A stretch of 64,000 bases of DNA, taken from Duganella qianjiadongensis. GTDB lineage: Bacteria > Pseudomonadota > Gammaproteobacteria > Burkholderiales > Burkholderiaceae_D. Where the stretch lies: contig NZ_WWCM01000009.1 in the NCBI RefSeq assembly GCF_009857915.1, forward strand, positions 161,299 to 225,298. Reading direction: 5' to 3'. The notes below the pieces were generated by a model, which had not been told where the DNA came from, searched no databases, and was given only the letters and a program-made list of their open reading frames with translations. A program made the position numbers and the translations under genes. Below are positions 8,984 to 17,989 of the stretch, one piece after another; positions within the stretch are counted from its first letter, which is position 1; each line of letters starts with the position of its first letter.

Positions 8984-10807
8984 CTAGTCCATCTCGCGGA
9001 TGATGGCGACGATTTCGTCGCCGTAGGATGCCAGCTTTTTCTCGCCCACGCCGGAAATGCCGCGCATCTCGGCCAGCGTCGTGGGGCGGGCTTTGGCGAT
9101 CTCGCGCAGGGTGGCATCGTTGAAGATGATGTAGGCCGCCACGTCGTGCGCCCTTGCCGTCTCCACCCGCCACCAGCGCAGCTTGTCGAAGATGGCCTGC
9201 TCGCGCGGCGACAGGTCGCTCTCCACATAGCCCTTGCTGCGGCTGCTGGAGCTCTTCTGCTTGACGGGTTTCTGGTACTGGCGCAGCTGTACCTTCTGCC
9301 CGCCCTTGAGTACGGGGCGGGCTGCATCGGTCAGTTTGAGCGAGCTGTATTGTTCATGATCGACCGTCACCAGACCGAGCGCTATCGCCTGCCGCAATAT
9401 GGCGCGCCACTCCTGCTCGCTGCGGTCCGCGCCTATGCCGTACACGGACAGCGAGTCGTGGTGCCAGGTCTTGATGCGCTCCGTTTCCATCCCGCGCAGC
9501 ACTTCGATCACATGGCCTGCCGCAAAGCGCTGGTCGACGCGGTAGATGGCCGACAGCAGCTTCTGCACCGGTACCGTACCGTCGAACGAAACGGGCGGAA
9601 TCAAGCAGGTATCGCAGTTGCCGCAAGGGCCGGCCTTTTCGCCGAAATAGTCGAGCAGGCGCACGCGCCGGCAGCTCAGGGTTTCGCACAGGCCCAGCAT
9701 GGCATCGAGCTTGGTGCCCAGCACGCGCTTGAAGGTCTCGTCGGCTTCCGATTCGTCGATCATGCGCCGTTGCAGCACCACGTCCTGCAGGCCGTAGGCC
9801 ATCCACGCATTGGCCGGGGCGCCGTCGCGGCCCGCCCGCCCCGTTTCCTGATAATAGCCCTCGATACTCTTGGGCAGATCGAGGTGGCAGACAAAGCGCA
9901 CATCGGGCTTGTTGATGCCCATGCCGAAGGCGATGGTGGCGCACATCACGATGTTTTCTTCGCGCAGGAAGCGGGCCTGATTGGCGGCCCGCTTGGCGTG
10001 CTCCATGCCGGCGTGATAGGCCATGGCGCGCACGCCATTCTCGTTGAGGAATTCGGCGGTCTCTTCCACCTTCTTGCGCGACAGGCAGTAGACGATGCCG
10101 CAATCGCCGCCATGCTCGCTGGTGATGAAGTCCAGCAGCTGCTTGCGGCCATTGGTTTTCTCGACGATCTGGTAGCGGATATTCGGCCGGTCGAACGACG
10201 AGACGAACTGCATGGCGTCGTCCAGCTGCAGGCGATGGACGATTTCGGCGCGGGTCTGCGGATCAGCCGTTGCCGTCAGCGCGATGCGCGGCACAGCGGG
10301 GAACTGTTCGTGCAGCACCGACAGGCGGATGTATTCTGGCCGGAAGTCGTGGCCCCATTGCGATACGCAGTGGGCCTCGTCGATGGCGAACAGTGCGATC
10401 TTGGAATCCTGGAACAGATTCAGGCAGCGCTCCGTCATCAGCCGTTCCGGCGCCACGTAGACCAGATCGAGCTGGCCGGTGCGCACCAGCCGTTCGATGC
10501 GGCTGGCTTCTTCGTAAGTCTGGGTGGAGTTGAGGAAGGCAGCGCGCACGCCCACTTCGGCCAGTGCATCCACCTGATCCTGCATCAGCGCGATCAGAGG
10601 GGAAATCACCACGCCTACGCCGTCGCGCACCAGCGCGGGGATCTGGTAGCACAGCGACTTGCCGCCGCCGGTAGGCATCAACACCAGCGCGTCGCCGCCC
10701 GCACAGACATGGCTGACGATGTCCTCCTGCTGGCCGCGGAAGGCCGGATAGCCGAACACGGTTTGCAGCAGGTGGAGCGCTTGTTGCTGGTATTGCGTTT
10801 GAATCAT
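8984..10807 (-). CDS. recQ: ATP-dependent DNA helicase RecQ
   Basis: A 607-residue 3'-5' superfamily 2 helicase of recombination and repair. The Walker A is PTGGGKS (K50), the DEAH box is at 143-146 with the aromatic-rich loop CVSQWGHDFR after it, and motif VI is YYQETGRAGRDG. A RecQ-C-terminal zinc module (CRRVRLLDYFGE then CGNCDTC) and winged helix follow. The C-terminal HRDC domain (from about residue 525, SPREQAIFDKLRWWR) ends the protein. Length and domain order are those of full-length RecQ. Confidence 0.96.
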   Translation of the reverse strand: MIQTQYQQQALHLLQTVFGYPAFRGQQEDIVSHVCAGGDALVLMPTGGGKSLCYQIPALVRDGVGVVISPLIALMQDQVDALAEVGVRAAFLNSTQTYEEASRIERLVRTGQLDLVYVAPERLMTERCLNLFQDSKIALFAIDEAHCVSQWGHDFRPEYIRLSVLHEQFPAVPRIALTATADPQTRAEIVHRLQLDDAMQFVSSFDRPNIRYQIVEKTNGRKQLLDFITSEHGGDCGIVYCLSRKKVEETAEFLNENGVRAMAYHAGMEHAKRAANQARFLREENIVMCATIAFGMGINKPDVRFVCHLDLPKSIEGYYQETGRAGRDGAPANAWMAYGLQDVVLQRRMIDESEADETFKRVLGTKLDAMLGLCETLSCRRVRLLDYFGEKAGPCGNCDTCLIPPVSFDGTVPVQKLLSAIYRVDQRFAAGHVIEVLRGMETERIKTWHHDSLSVYGIGADRSEQEWRAILRQAIALGLVTVDHEQYSSLKLTDAARPVLKGGQKVQLRQYQKPVKQKSSSSRSKGYVESDLSPREQAIFDKLRWWRVETARAHDVAAYIIFNDATLREIAKARPTTLAEMRGISGVGEKKLASYGDEIVAIIREMD

Positions 10808-10835
10808 CGAGACGTCAGGGTTTTACAGCTTGGGT

Positions 10836-11672
10836 TTAGTCCGCCCACACCACCATGCCGGTATAGCCGGTGACCAGTACCAGCAGGCCGAAGGCGATGC
10901 GGTACCACGCGAAAGCGGTGAAGGTGTGGGTGCTGATGTAGCGCAGCAGCCAGCGCACGCACAGGAAGGCGGAAATAAACGCCGCTACCGTGCCCACCGA
11001 GAACAGCGGCAGGTCGGCAGCCGACAGCAGCGCACGTTCCTTGTAGAGCGAATAGACGGTGGCGCCCAGCAGGGTAGGAATGGCGAGGAAGAAGGAGAAT
11101 TCGGTGGCCACCTGACGCGACAGGCCGAACAGCATGCTGCCCATGATGGTGGCGCCGGAGCGGCTGGTGCCCGGAATCAGGGCAAAGGCCTGGGCGATGC
11201 CGATCTTGAGAGCATCGGCCGGAGTCATGTCATCGACCGAATGGATGCGCACCATGCCCGGATTCTGGCGTTCGCGTTTTTCCACCCACAGAATGACCAG
11301 ACCGCCGATGATGAAGGCCAGCGCTACCGGCACCGGGGCAAACAGCTTGGCCTTGATGGCTTTGCTGAACAGCACGCCCAGCACGGCAGCCGGCAGGAAG
11401 GCGATCAGTACGTTGATGGCAAAGCGCTGCTGCTTGCGGTCACCGAGGCCGGTCAGTACGGCGGCAATGCGGGCGCGGTATTCCCAGCACACGGCGAAGA
11501 TGGCACCGGCCTGAATGACGATCTCGAACACTTTCATTTTCTCTTCCATGCCCTGGAATCCCAGCAGATGCTCGGTCAGAATCAGGTGACCCGTGGACGA
11601 AATCGGCAGAAATTCCGTAAAACCTTCAACCAGACCCATGATCAGGGCTTTGAGTGCGAGAACGATATCCAT
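10836..11672 (-). CDS. uppP: Undecaprenyl-diphosphatase UppP (BacA)
   Basis: A 278-residue inner-membrane phosphatase that recycles undecaprenyl diphosphate to the monophosphate carrier used in peptidoglycan and O-antigen synthesis; overexpression gives bacitracin resistance. The first catalytic motif [14 protein letters not shown] lies near residues 17-30 and the second, [10 protein letters not shown], near 170-180. About eight membrane segments are visible. I start at [10 protein letters not shown] (11672) by family precedent; the frame extends 22 codons further upstream without a convincing start. Confidence 0.95.
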   Translation of the reverse strand: MDIVLALKALIMGLVEGFTEFLPISSTGHLILTEHLLGFQGMEEKMKVFEIVIQAGAIFAVCWEYRARIAAVLTGLGDRKQQRFAINVLIAFLPAAVLGVLFSKAIKAKLFAPVPVALAFIIGGLVILWVEKRERQNPGMVRIHSVDDMTPADALKIGIAQAFALIPGTSRSGATIMGSMLFGLSRQVATEFSFFLAIPTLLGATVYSLYKERALLSAADLPLFSVGTVAAFISAFLCVRWLLRYISTHTFTAFAWYRIAFGLLVLVTGYTGMVVWAD

Positions 11673-11796
11673 GAGATAAAAAAGTGAGATTTTGATAGGG
11701 GGGTGCTGGCTATACAGGCCGGGGTCGAAGCTTACCATGCCCAGCTGCTAACCAGCTCAATCTCACGCAAGCGTAATGCAAAAAGTATGCGCGGGC

Positions 11797-12057
11797 TTAC
11801 TGGCCGGGGCGGGTAGCCTCTTCTACTAGACCCAGCCAGCGCATGGCCTGTTCGCGATTCTCGCCGCAGAATTCGCTGGCCGGCTTGAGCGAGGCGCACA
11901 CGGCTGGCCGCTCGGGCTGGCCGAAGATCTTGCAGCGCTCCTGCTCGTCGAGCTGGATGCAGCGTACGCCGGCCGGTTTGCCGTTGGGCATACCGGGTAT
12001 CGGGCTGGAGATGGATGGCGCGATGCAGCAGGCACCGCAGTGATCGCGACAGTTCAT
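11797..12057 (-). CDS. YkgJ-family cysteine cluster protein
   Basis: An 86-residue protein of the YkgJ/UPF0153 family, thought to bind zinc or an iron-sulfur cluster. It opens with CRDHCGACC and has further conserved cysteines in VRCIQL, QERCKIF, PAVCASL and EFCGEN. The start MNCRD is the first ATG; an in-frame TTG five codons upstream is less likely. Function is unknown in the family. Confidence 0.85.
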   Translation of the reverse strand: MNCRDHCGACCIAPSISSPIPGMPNGKPAGVRCIQLDEQERCKIFGQPERPAVCASLKPASEFCGENREQAMRWLGLVEEATRPGQ

Positions 12058-12098
12058 GGCAGCAGGTGGCAAATCGATGGGGGCATAAGCCTAGCATA

Positions 12099-12863
12099 CT
12101 ATGGCGCAGCTGCGCTCGCTACCCAGCCGGCGATCTGTTGCGCCAGCCAGTCGCCCGCATCGAGCGGCAGGTCGTGGCCCGCCGTGGGGTGCAGCAGCAC
12201 GGCAAGCTGCCACGCCTGTGCCAGCCGCAGCGTACAGGCGTGATCGACCAGCCGGTCGCCCGCGCTGGCAATCAGCAGCAGCGGCAGGGCTGGCTGATGT
12301 GGCGCGGCGCGGAAGCGCGCTGCCGCCCACAGCTGGCGCAGCGCGTTGCGGCGCGAAACAGGGTATTCCCGCTGATAGCCCAGCCACTGCTCGACCAGCG
12401 CGGCGCGCTGGGGTGCCGTGCCGGTATTGCTGGTCAGGCGCAGGATCAGCTGTTCCTGCGTGCGGGCGCCACCCAGCAGCAGCTGGCGCAGGATGGCGCC
12501 GTAGTTGCGCCAGCGCAGACGCTGATAGAAGGGGCTGTAGGGGCGCATGCTGGTGTTGACCAGCACGCAGCGGCGCAGCTCCTGCGGGTAGAGCTGGGCC
12601 CAGGTCAGCGCCACCATGCCGCCCAGCGATAATGCCAGCAGCGAGTAGGGCGGTGCTATGCCGGCCTGCTGCAGTTGCAGGCGGCAGGCTTCCACCATCT
12701 GCCGCACGCTGCTAGGGCTGGCTTCGCGGTAGCGGCTGCCGTTGCCGGGCAGGTCGGGCGTGTACAGCTGCGCGTCGGGCAGGGCTGCGGCCAGCGTGGC
12801 GGGGAAGCTGCCCCAGTGGCGCTGCTCGCGCACCAGCCCGCGCAGCAGTATCCAGCGTTCCAT
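12099..12863 (-). CDS. Alpha/beta-fold hydrolase
   Basis: A 254-residue serine hydrolase. The nucleophile elbow LSLGGMVAL lies near residues 88-96, the acid residue in ASAGDRLVDH and the histidine in TAGHDLPLD near the C-terminus. The start codon overlaps the stop of the M14 peptidase gene (TGATG), so the two are probably translated together. Similar proteins are annotated only as hydrolases or esterases, so the substrate is not claimed. The frame continues upstream through the peptidase gene, but that extension is antisense-like noise. Confidence 0.85.
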   Translation of the reverse strand: MERWILLRGLVREQRHWGSFPATLAAALPDAQLYTPDLPGNGSRYREASPSSVRQMVEACRLQLQQAGIAPPYSLLALSLGGMVALTWAQLYPQELRRCVLVNTSMRPYSPFYQRLRWRNYGAILRQLLLGGARTQEQLILRLTSNTGTAPQRAALVEQWLGYQREYPVSRRNALRQLWAAARFRAAPHQPALPLLLIASAGDRLVDHACTLRLAQAWQLAVLLHPTAGHDLPLDAGDWLAQQIAGWVASAAAP

Positions 12864-13867
12864 CAGCCGTACCACTGCGTGAGGGCGCGCTTGTGCTGCA
12901 CCTTGCGCGCCATGCCGGACGGCAGCCACGACTGGTGGCTGATGGTGGCGCGCATGAGGAAATCGAACCACGTGAGGTGGCGCCGCAGCACGCGCTGCTG
13001 GCGGTGGCGCGCCGTGGGGTTGAACATGGCGATGCGGTCGAACAGCTGGCGCGGATTTTTCTTCACCCACAGCCACGAGCCCATTTCCAGCGTCAGCGGC
13101 AGGAATACCCGCTGGCCTGCGTTCAGATACAGGTAATCCCACAGATCGCCATGGGTGCGGTAGACCCGGCTCTGCGGCTCGAACACGTAGTTGTGGTTGG
13201 GGTAGCTGGCACTGAACAGCTGCTCCAGTGCGGCGATGTCGGGCAGATGCGGTATCGGCGTGCTGGTATGGGCATGGGGGAACCAGATGCGGTCGCGCAG
13301 GCCGAAGCCGGAATGGCAGTCGAGAGCAAGGCTGAACTGGCGTGACAGCAGTTCGCCCGTGACGAAATCGCATACGGCGCGGCTCTCGGCTTCCATCGGC
13401 GCACCGGCGGCGCCGCGATACCACGGCAGGTGGCGGCTATAGCGCTGGCCGCCCAGCAGGAAGGGCACGCTGTCGGTGGCGCTGACGGGAGCGTTGCGCA
13501 TCAGGTCCACACCTTGCGGATTGCAGCGTGTGGCCTGCCACATGCCGCCCGGATTCACCAGCGGCATGAACACCAGCCGCAATGACGCCAGCTGCTGGTG
13601 CAGGGTGTGGTCCCAGCGCAGCCGTGCCAGCAGGCTTTCCAGAAACGCCAGCACGATCTGCGTGCCTATGCGTTCCAGCCCGTGGATGCCGCCGAAGAAG
13701 CCCAGCGCCGGTACTTGCGGATCGGGATTGCCCATGGCCACGGTGTAGACGGGAAAATCGCGTCCGTCCATGGCCACGCTGCAAGGGGTGCTCACTTGCA
13801 GATGGGCGCCGCCTTCGTCGATCAGACGTTTCAGGGTGATCAGCTCAGGCAGATTTTTCGCGGGCAT
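12863..13867 (-). CDS. M14-family zinc carboxypeptidase / deacylase
   Basis: A 334-residue metallopeptidase-fold protein. Zinc ligands are visible as HGLE (H62, E65) and the later histidine in DCHSG (H185), with a catalytic glutamate in LTLEMGS (E261). VNPGGMWQATR matches the substrate-carboxylate-binding region. It has no signal peptide, which suggests a cytoplasmic role, for example on peptide or N-acyl amino acid substrates. It forms an overlapping pair with the downstream alpha/beta hydrolase. Confidence 0.85.
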   Translation of the reverse strand: MPAKNLPELITLKRLIDEGGAHLQVSTPCSVAMDGRDFPVYTVAMGNPDPQVPALGFFGGIHGLERIGTQIVLAFLESLLARLRWDHTLHQQLASLRLVFMPLVNPGGMWQATRCNPQGVDLMRNAPVSATDSVPFLLGGQRYSRHLPWYRGAAGAPMEAESRAVCDFVTGELLSRQFSLALDCHSGFGLRDRIWFPHAHTSTPIPHLPDIAALEQLFSASYPNHNYVFEPQSRVYRTHGDLWDYLYLNAGQRVFLPLTLEMGSWLWVKKNPRQLFDRIAMFNPTARHRQQRVLRRHLTWFDFLMRATISHQSWLPSGMARKVQHKRALTQWYG

Positions 13868-13930
13868 AGCGGCCTACACATTGGATGGTGTTGCTAGTGT
13901 AGCCCAGTTGCTGCCCGCTGGCGCGCCGAT

Positions 13931-14107
13931 TTATTCGCTGTGCATGCGCGGAATGGCCTGCTGGCGTGAGCGTGCGTATTCAGCCAGGATAGTGGCAGCA
14001 TACGAAGCTTTGCGGGCGCGCTCGAGCGCATCGTGCAGCGCTTCTTTGGCGCGCATGGCGCGTTGCAGTGCTAGCTGTTCGCGGGAAAATTCAGGCTGCA
14101 TGGACAT
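13931..14107 (-). CDS. Small helical hypothetical protein
   Basis: A 58-residue protein rich in Ala, Arg and Glu that should be almost fully helical (REQLALQRAMRAKEALHDAL). Several clustered start codons (GTG 14113, ATG 14110, 14107, 14101) follow a GAGG at 14114-14117; 14107 has the best spacing. I do not recognise the family. The presence of a ribosome-binding site and its coding bias make it plausible. Confidence 0.5.
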   Translation of the reverse strand: MSMQPEFSREQLALQRAMRAKEALHDALERARKASYAATILAEYARSRQQAIPRMHSE

Positions 14108-14247
14108 CATCACCTCGCATGGTTGTGGCGAGCGGCCGAAAACAGCCGCTGATGTCCCGCATTATACAGAATTGAGCAAATATAGCAAATTAAACGAATT
14201 TATTTCAAATTTATTCAATTTGCCTTATTTGCATGGGGAGATACTCC

Positions 14248-15498
14248 CTAGTTTTTGCTGGCGTACACGCCGTAAGCGCCTATGCCCGCATAGCACAGCA
14301 CCGGCACCCACAGCGCCGTTGCCAGACTGGCGTGATCGGCCACCGTGCCGACCAGCACGGGGATGATGGCGCCGCCCACGATGGCCAGACAGAGCAGGCC
14401 GGAAGCCTGTGGTGCCTGTTCTGCACTGTCTTCCAGTGCCAGCGTAAAGATGGTGGGGAACATGATGGAGTTGCACAGGCCGATGGCAAGGATGCTGGCC
14501 GCCGCCACGTAGCCGGAACTCGACAGCGAAATCACTGCCAGCAGGCCAGCAGCAGCGGCGCAACCGGCCAGCAGCAGGCCGGGCTTGCCCCGTTTGAGCA
14601 GGCCGGCGCCGATGAAGCGGCCCACCATGGCCAGACCCCAGTACACCGATACCATGGAACCGGCCGTGCGCACGCTGGCGCCCAGCACGCTGCTCTGCAT
14701 CAGGTAGTTCACCAGCATGCTGCCGATTGCCACTTCGGCGCCCACGTAGAGGAAGATGCCGAGCACGCCCAGCATCAGGCGCGGACGGCCCAGCAGCGCC
14801 AGATAGCCGCCGCTCCGGGCTTCGTCGCTACTGGCCGGCGCCCAGCGACGGCAGGCCCAGCAGATGGCCGCCAGCACGCCCAGCGTCAGGCCTATCATCA
14901 GGAAGGGCAGTTGCACCGAGCGGCCGGCTTCGAGCCGCTGGGCGGCGGCGCTCAGGCCACTGGCGATAGGGGCAGCGCCTTCATCGCTGAGAATAAAGGC
15001 GGCACCGAACAGGGGGCCGATGGCGGTGGCCAGCGAATTGAACGCCTGCGCCAGGGTCAGCCGGCTGTGGGCGTGGCGCGGATCGCCAACCCGGGCGGCC
15101 AGCGGATTGGCCGCTACCTGCACGATGGTGACGCCGGCGGCCAGCACGAACAGGGCGGCCAGAAAGGCCGGATAGCTGCCATGCTCGGCTGCGGGGGTGA
15201 AGGCCAGACAGCCTGCCGCCATGATGGCCAGCCCCATGGTCACGCTTTCCAGATAGCCGAGCTGGCGGATCAGCCTTGCGGCCGGCAGCGAGACGATGAA
15301 GTAGGCGCCGAAGAAGCAGAACTGGGTCAGCATGGCCTCGGCATAGTTGAGCGCAAACAGGCCTTTGAGTTTGGGCACCAGCGTATCGACCAGCACGGTA
15401 CAGAAGCCGAACGCAAAAAACAGCATCATCACCAGAGCGATGATGCGGCGGCCGGACAGGGAGGATTGCGCGCTGGCGCTGGCAGACGTGACGTTCAA
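14248..15498 (-). CDS. FucP/GluP-type sugar MFS transporter
   Basis: A 416-residue sugar:proton symporter of the FucP/GluP branch of the major facilitator superfamily, with about twelve membrane segments. Branch hallmarks are QVAANPLAA, SRLTLAQAFNSLATAIGPLFGA and the C-terminal GLCNSIMFPTIFTLAL. Glucose/galactose or fucose are the known substrates. Translation starts at TTG 15498, supported by GGAG seven bases upstream. It follows the ketoacyl-synthase cluster on the same strand but is separated by a hairpin. Confidence 0.9.
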   Translation of the reverse strand: MNVTSASASAQSSLSGRRIIALVMMLFFAFGFCTVLVDTLVPKLKGLFALNYAEAMLTQFCFFGAYFIVSLPAARLIRQLGYLESVTMGLAIMAAGCLAFTPAAEHGSYPAFLAALFVLAAGVTIVQVAANPLAARVGDPRHAHSRLTLAQAFNSLATAIGPLFGAAFILSDEGAAPIASGLSAAAQRLEAGRSVQLPFLMIGLTLGVLAAICWACRRWAPASSDEARSGGYLALLGRPRLMLGVLGIFLYVGAEVAIGSMLVNYLMQSSVLGASVRTAGSMVSVYWGLAMVGRFIGAGLLKRGKPGLLLAGCAAAAGLLAVISLSSSGYVAAASILAIGLCNSIMFPTIFTLALEDSAEQAPQASGLLCLAIVGGAIIPVLVGTVADHASLATALWVPVLCYAGIGAYGVYASKN

Positions 15499-15541
15499 GT
15501 TGTGCTCCGTTATTGTTGTGTCGCGCTAGTAGACCCGTGAT

Positions 15542-15570
15542 TGCGCGTCCGGTCAAGCCGGACGCGCGCA
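15542..15570. other. Strong GC-rich hairpin between KAS gene and sugar transporter
   Basis: GCGCGTCCGG (15543-15552) and CCGGACGCGC (15558-15567) are perfectly complementary with a five-base loop. There is no T tract on either strand, so it may be a factor-dependent terminator or an mRNA-stabilising structure at the 3' end of the KAS transcript. Confidence 0.6.
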
Positions 15571-15598
15571 CCTGCTAGCGGGGAGCCGCGCGGTCCTG

Positions 15599-16846
15599 CT
15601 AGGCGTGGTGGAATTGCCGCACGATCAGCGAGACATTGCTGCCGCCGAAGGCGAAGGAATTCGACATCGCCGCGTCGATCTGCAGGCCGTGGCGTGCTTG
15701 CAGCGGCACCAGATCGAGCTGGCATCCGGCATCGGCCTGTTCGAGGAAGGCGGTGGGCGGCACTGAACCGGCACCCAGCGTCTGCGCGGTGAGGACGAAT
15801 TCCAGCGCACCGGCAGCACCGAGCGTGTGGCCGTGCATGGACTTGGTGGAGCTGACCAGCAGCTGCCCGGTAGCAGGACCGAAAATCTGGCCGATGGAGA
15901 CGGCTTCGGCCAGATCGCCTGCCGCCGTGCCGGCGCCATGGGCGTTAATATAGGCCACCTGCTGCGGCGCCAGACCGGCATGGCGCAGCGCCATCTGCAT
16001 GGCGCGGGCCTGGCCGGCCGGATCGGGTTTGGTAATGTGGCTGGCATCGTTGCTGCTGCCGTAGCCCACCAGTTCGCCCAGTATGACGGCGCCGCGGGCA
16101 CGCGCCGATTCCAGCGATTCCAGCATCACGGCAGCGGCCGCTTCGCCCAGCACCAGACCGTTGCGGTCGGCGGAGAACGGACGGCACGAGCGTTCCGGCC
16201 GGGCGCTATCGGCCGGCGCCAGCACGCGCATGGAATCCCAGGCCGTGACGACGCCGTAATTGAGCAGCGCTTCCGAGCCGCCAGCCAGTACCCGCTCGGC
16301 ATAGCCGTGGTGGATGTGGCGGTAGGCTTCGCCTATCGCCTGCGCCGAGGAAACGCAGGCGCAGCTGTAATTGTTGACCGTGCCCTTGAACTGGTAGCGC
16401 AAGGCGATCTGCGAGGCGGCCGCATTGTTCATGCCGGCCACCACCGACATGGGACGGATGCGGGTTTTACCTTCGACGAACAGGTCGACATAACCCGCTT
16501 CCAGCGTGGTGGAACCGCCCATGCCGGTGCCCCAGAACACGCCGCTGGCTTCCGCTTCGGCCTCGTTCCGGACGCTAAAGCCGGACTGCGCCAGCGCTTC
16601 CTGCGCGACCACCATGCCGATGATGGCATTGCGGTCGAATAGCGGCTGTTCGGCCGTGCGGATGATGTCGGGCAGGGCGGCGCGGATCTGCGCTGCCGGC
16701 AGGCCGGGACGCTGGCGCTCGCCCTTGAGTTCCAGCAGGGCTATGCCGCTGTGGCCTTGCAAAGCCTGGTCGAAATTCTGCCGGGCGCCTATGCCCAGTG
16801 CGGAAACGGCGCCCAGTCCGGTGATGACGACACGGCGGCCGCTCAT
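15599..16846 (-). CDS. Beta-ketoacyl-ACP synthase (KAS II-like)
   Basis: A 415-residue thiolase-fold condensing enzyme that joins an acyl group to malonyl-ACP. The catalytic cysteine is in CACVSSAQAIG (C164), with the two histidines in NAHGAGT and MHGHTLG and the lysine in STKSMHG. Its start overlaps the ACP stop by four bases (ATGA), so the two are coupled. The surroundings (ACP and hydrolase, no fabG, fabD or fabH) point to a specialised acyl product rather than bulk fatty acid synthesis. Confidence 0.92.
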   Translation of the reverse strand: MSGRRVVITGLGAVSALGIGARQNFDQALQGHSGIALLELKGERQRPGLPAAQIRAALPDIIRTAEQPLFDRNAIIGMVVAQEALAQSGFSVRNEAEAEASGVFWGTGMGGSTTLEAGYVDLFVEGKTRIRPMSVVAGMNNAAASQIALRYQFKGTVNNYSCACVSSAQAIGEAYRHIHHGYAERVLAGGSEALLNYGVVTAWDSMRVLAPADSARPERSCRPFSADRNGLVLGEAAAAVMLESLESARARGAVILGELVGYGSSNDASHITKPDPAGQARAMQMALRHAGLAPQQVAYINAHGAGTAAGDLAEAVSIGQIFGPATGQLLVSSTKSMHGHTLGAAGALEFVLTAQTLGAGSVPPTAFLEQADAGCQLDLVPLQARHGLQIDAAMSNSFAFGGSNVSLIVRQFHHA

Positions 16847-17094
16847 TGCGCTTCGCCGCGGCTGGCCAGATAGCGGTCGATGTGATCGGCGATGTCCTGC
16901 ACCACTTTCAGGTCGGGACGCTCGTCACCGATCTGGATGTTGAATTCCTCTTCCAGATCGAAAATCAGTTCGATCACGGTCAGCGAATCGGCGCCCAGTG
17001 CTTCCAGTTCGGTAGCGCCGCTAATGGTGTCGGCAGGAACGTCCAGGCTCTTGGCCAGCAGACGGATAACAGCGGATAAAGATGAGGTGGTCAT
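16843..17094 (-). CDS. Acyl carrier protein
   Basis: An 83-residue acidic four-helix protein. The phosphopantetheine attachment site is the serine in LGADSLTVIEL (S37). It sits directly before the ketoacyl synthase with an ATGA overlap and after an alpha/beta hydrolase, so it probably serves that pathway and is not the housekeeping AcpP, which normally lies by fabD-fabG-fabF. Confidence 0.93.
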   Translation of the reverse strand: MTTSSLSAVIRLLAKSLDVPADTISGATELEALGADSLTVIELIFDLEEEFNIQIGDERPDLKVVQDIADHIDRYLASRGEAQ

Positions 17095-17105
17095 GACTAA
17101 TATGC

Positions 17106-17936
17106 TTAAGCGATCTTGAGTTCAGGAATACGGACGGGCAGGTGCTGGTTAAAGAAAGCGATCGATTCGTCGGCGACGACTTCTTTTTCGTTATCCAGCG
17201 TAATAATATGATAACTGTTGTGCAGAATAATTTTGCGCTTGGACGCGGATTTAATTCGGCTTTCCACCAAGTCGGCGCTGGCCGTGCTGGCCACGTCGTC
17301 CTCTTCGGCGTGGATGATCAGCGCCGGGGTCGTGACCTTGTGCAGCTGGCTGCGCACCTGCTTAATCAGGCGGTGGGCCTGGAAGATGCCCTCGGCGGAC
17401 AGGCGCGAGGCACCTGCTGCAGACGAACCGCTGACCTGCATTTCGCGGGCTATCCAGCGCTGCAGATTTTCGTTCTTCAGGCCGTAAGGATGGCGTTCGT
17501 GGTAGGCATACCAGCGCCGTGCCGGCGTGTAGTAGGCCAGCGGCAGCAGGAAGCGGTACCACGGCAGGCTCCAGCCGTCATAAGCCAGCGTGGTAGCCAG
17601 CAGCGACAGGGAGGCGACTTCTTCGCCGCGTTCGATGGCCAGTTTCAGCGCCAGCACGGCGCCTATGCACAGACCGGTAACGGAGACGGTTTTATAGTTG
17701 CGTTTGAGTTCCTCGAAATGGCGCAGCACTTCCTGATACCAGGCATCGAAGGTGGTGGTCTGGTAGGACTGGCCGGCGCCCGTGGCGTAGCCATAACCGG
17801 GAATCAGGGGAATGACGACGGTATAGCCGGCTTTCTGTAGCCGTTTGCCCAGATACTGCATTTCCAGCGGATTGCCTAGCAAGCCGTGCAGCGCGAGGAC
17901 AGCGTGTTCGCCCCCGGGCAGCGTAATTGTCTTCAT
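17106..17936 (-). CDS. Alpha/beta hydrolase with cysteine nucleophile motif (thioesterase/acyltransferase-like)
   Basis: A 276-residue cytoplasmic alpha/beta hydrolase. The nucleophile elbow reads VTGLCIGAVL, placing cysteine 90 where most relatives have serine. GxCxG elbows occur in PHA synthases, and cysteine nucleophiles in dienelactone hydrolases. An acidic cluster (EEDD, 211-214) and H243 in NSYHIITLD complete the triad. AGGAAG sits just upstream of the ATG. It is first in the operon with ACP and ketoacyl synthase, so it probably releases or transfers the acyl chain. That role is inferred from position. Confidence 0.85.
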   Translation of the reverse strand: MKTITLPGGEHAVLALHGLLGNPLEMQYLGKRLQKAGYTVVIPLIPGYGYATGAGQSYQTTTFDAWYQEVLRHFEELKRNYKTVSVTGLCIGAVLALKLAIERGEEVASLSLLATTLAYDGWSLPWYRFLLPLAYYTPARRWYAYHERHPYGLKNENLQRWIAREMQVSGSSAAGASRLSAEGIFQAHRLIKQVRSQLHKVTTPALIIHAEEDDVASTASADLVESRIKSASKRKIILHNSYHIITLDNEKEVVADESIAFFNQHLPVRIPELKIA

Positions 17937-17989
17937 AATCTTCCTAAATTCAGCATACCGACGTGTATTCGGTAAATTAATTAAAACGC

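Noticed and set aside
12864..13424. N-terminal extension of the alpha/beta hydrolase
   Set aside because: It overlaps the M14 peptidase gene in another frame and reads as Pro/Arg-rich noise; MERW at 12863 is the supported start.
14160..14235. AT-rich stretch with repeated CAAATTTATT-like words, considered as an origin or integration site
   Set aside because: No DnaA boxes, iterons or flanking duplications; more likely a promoter or spacer region.
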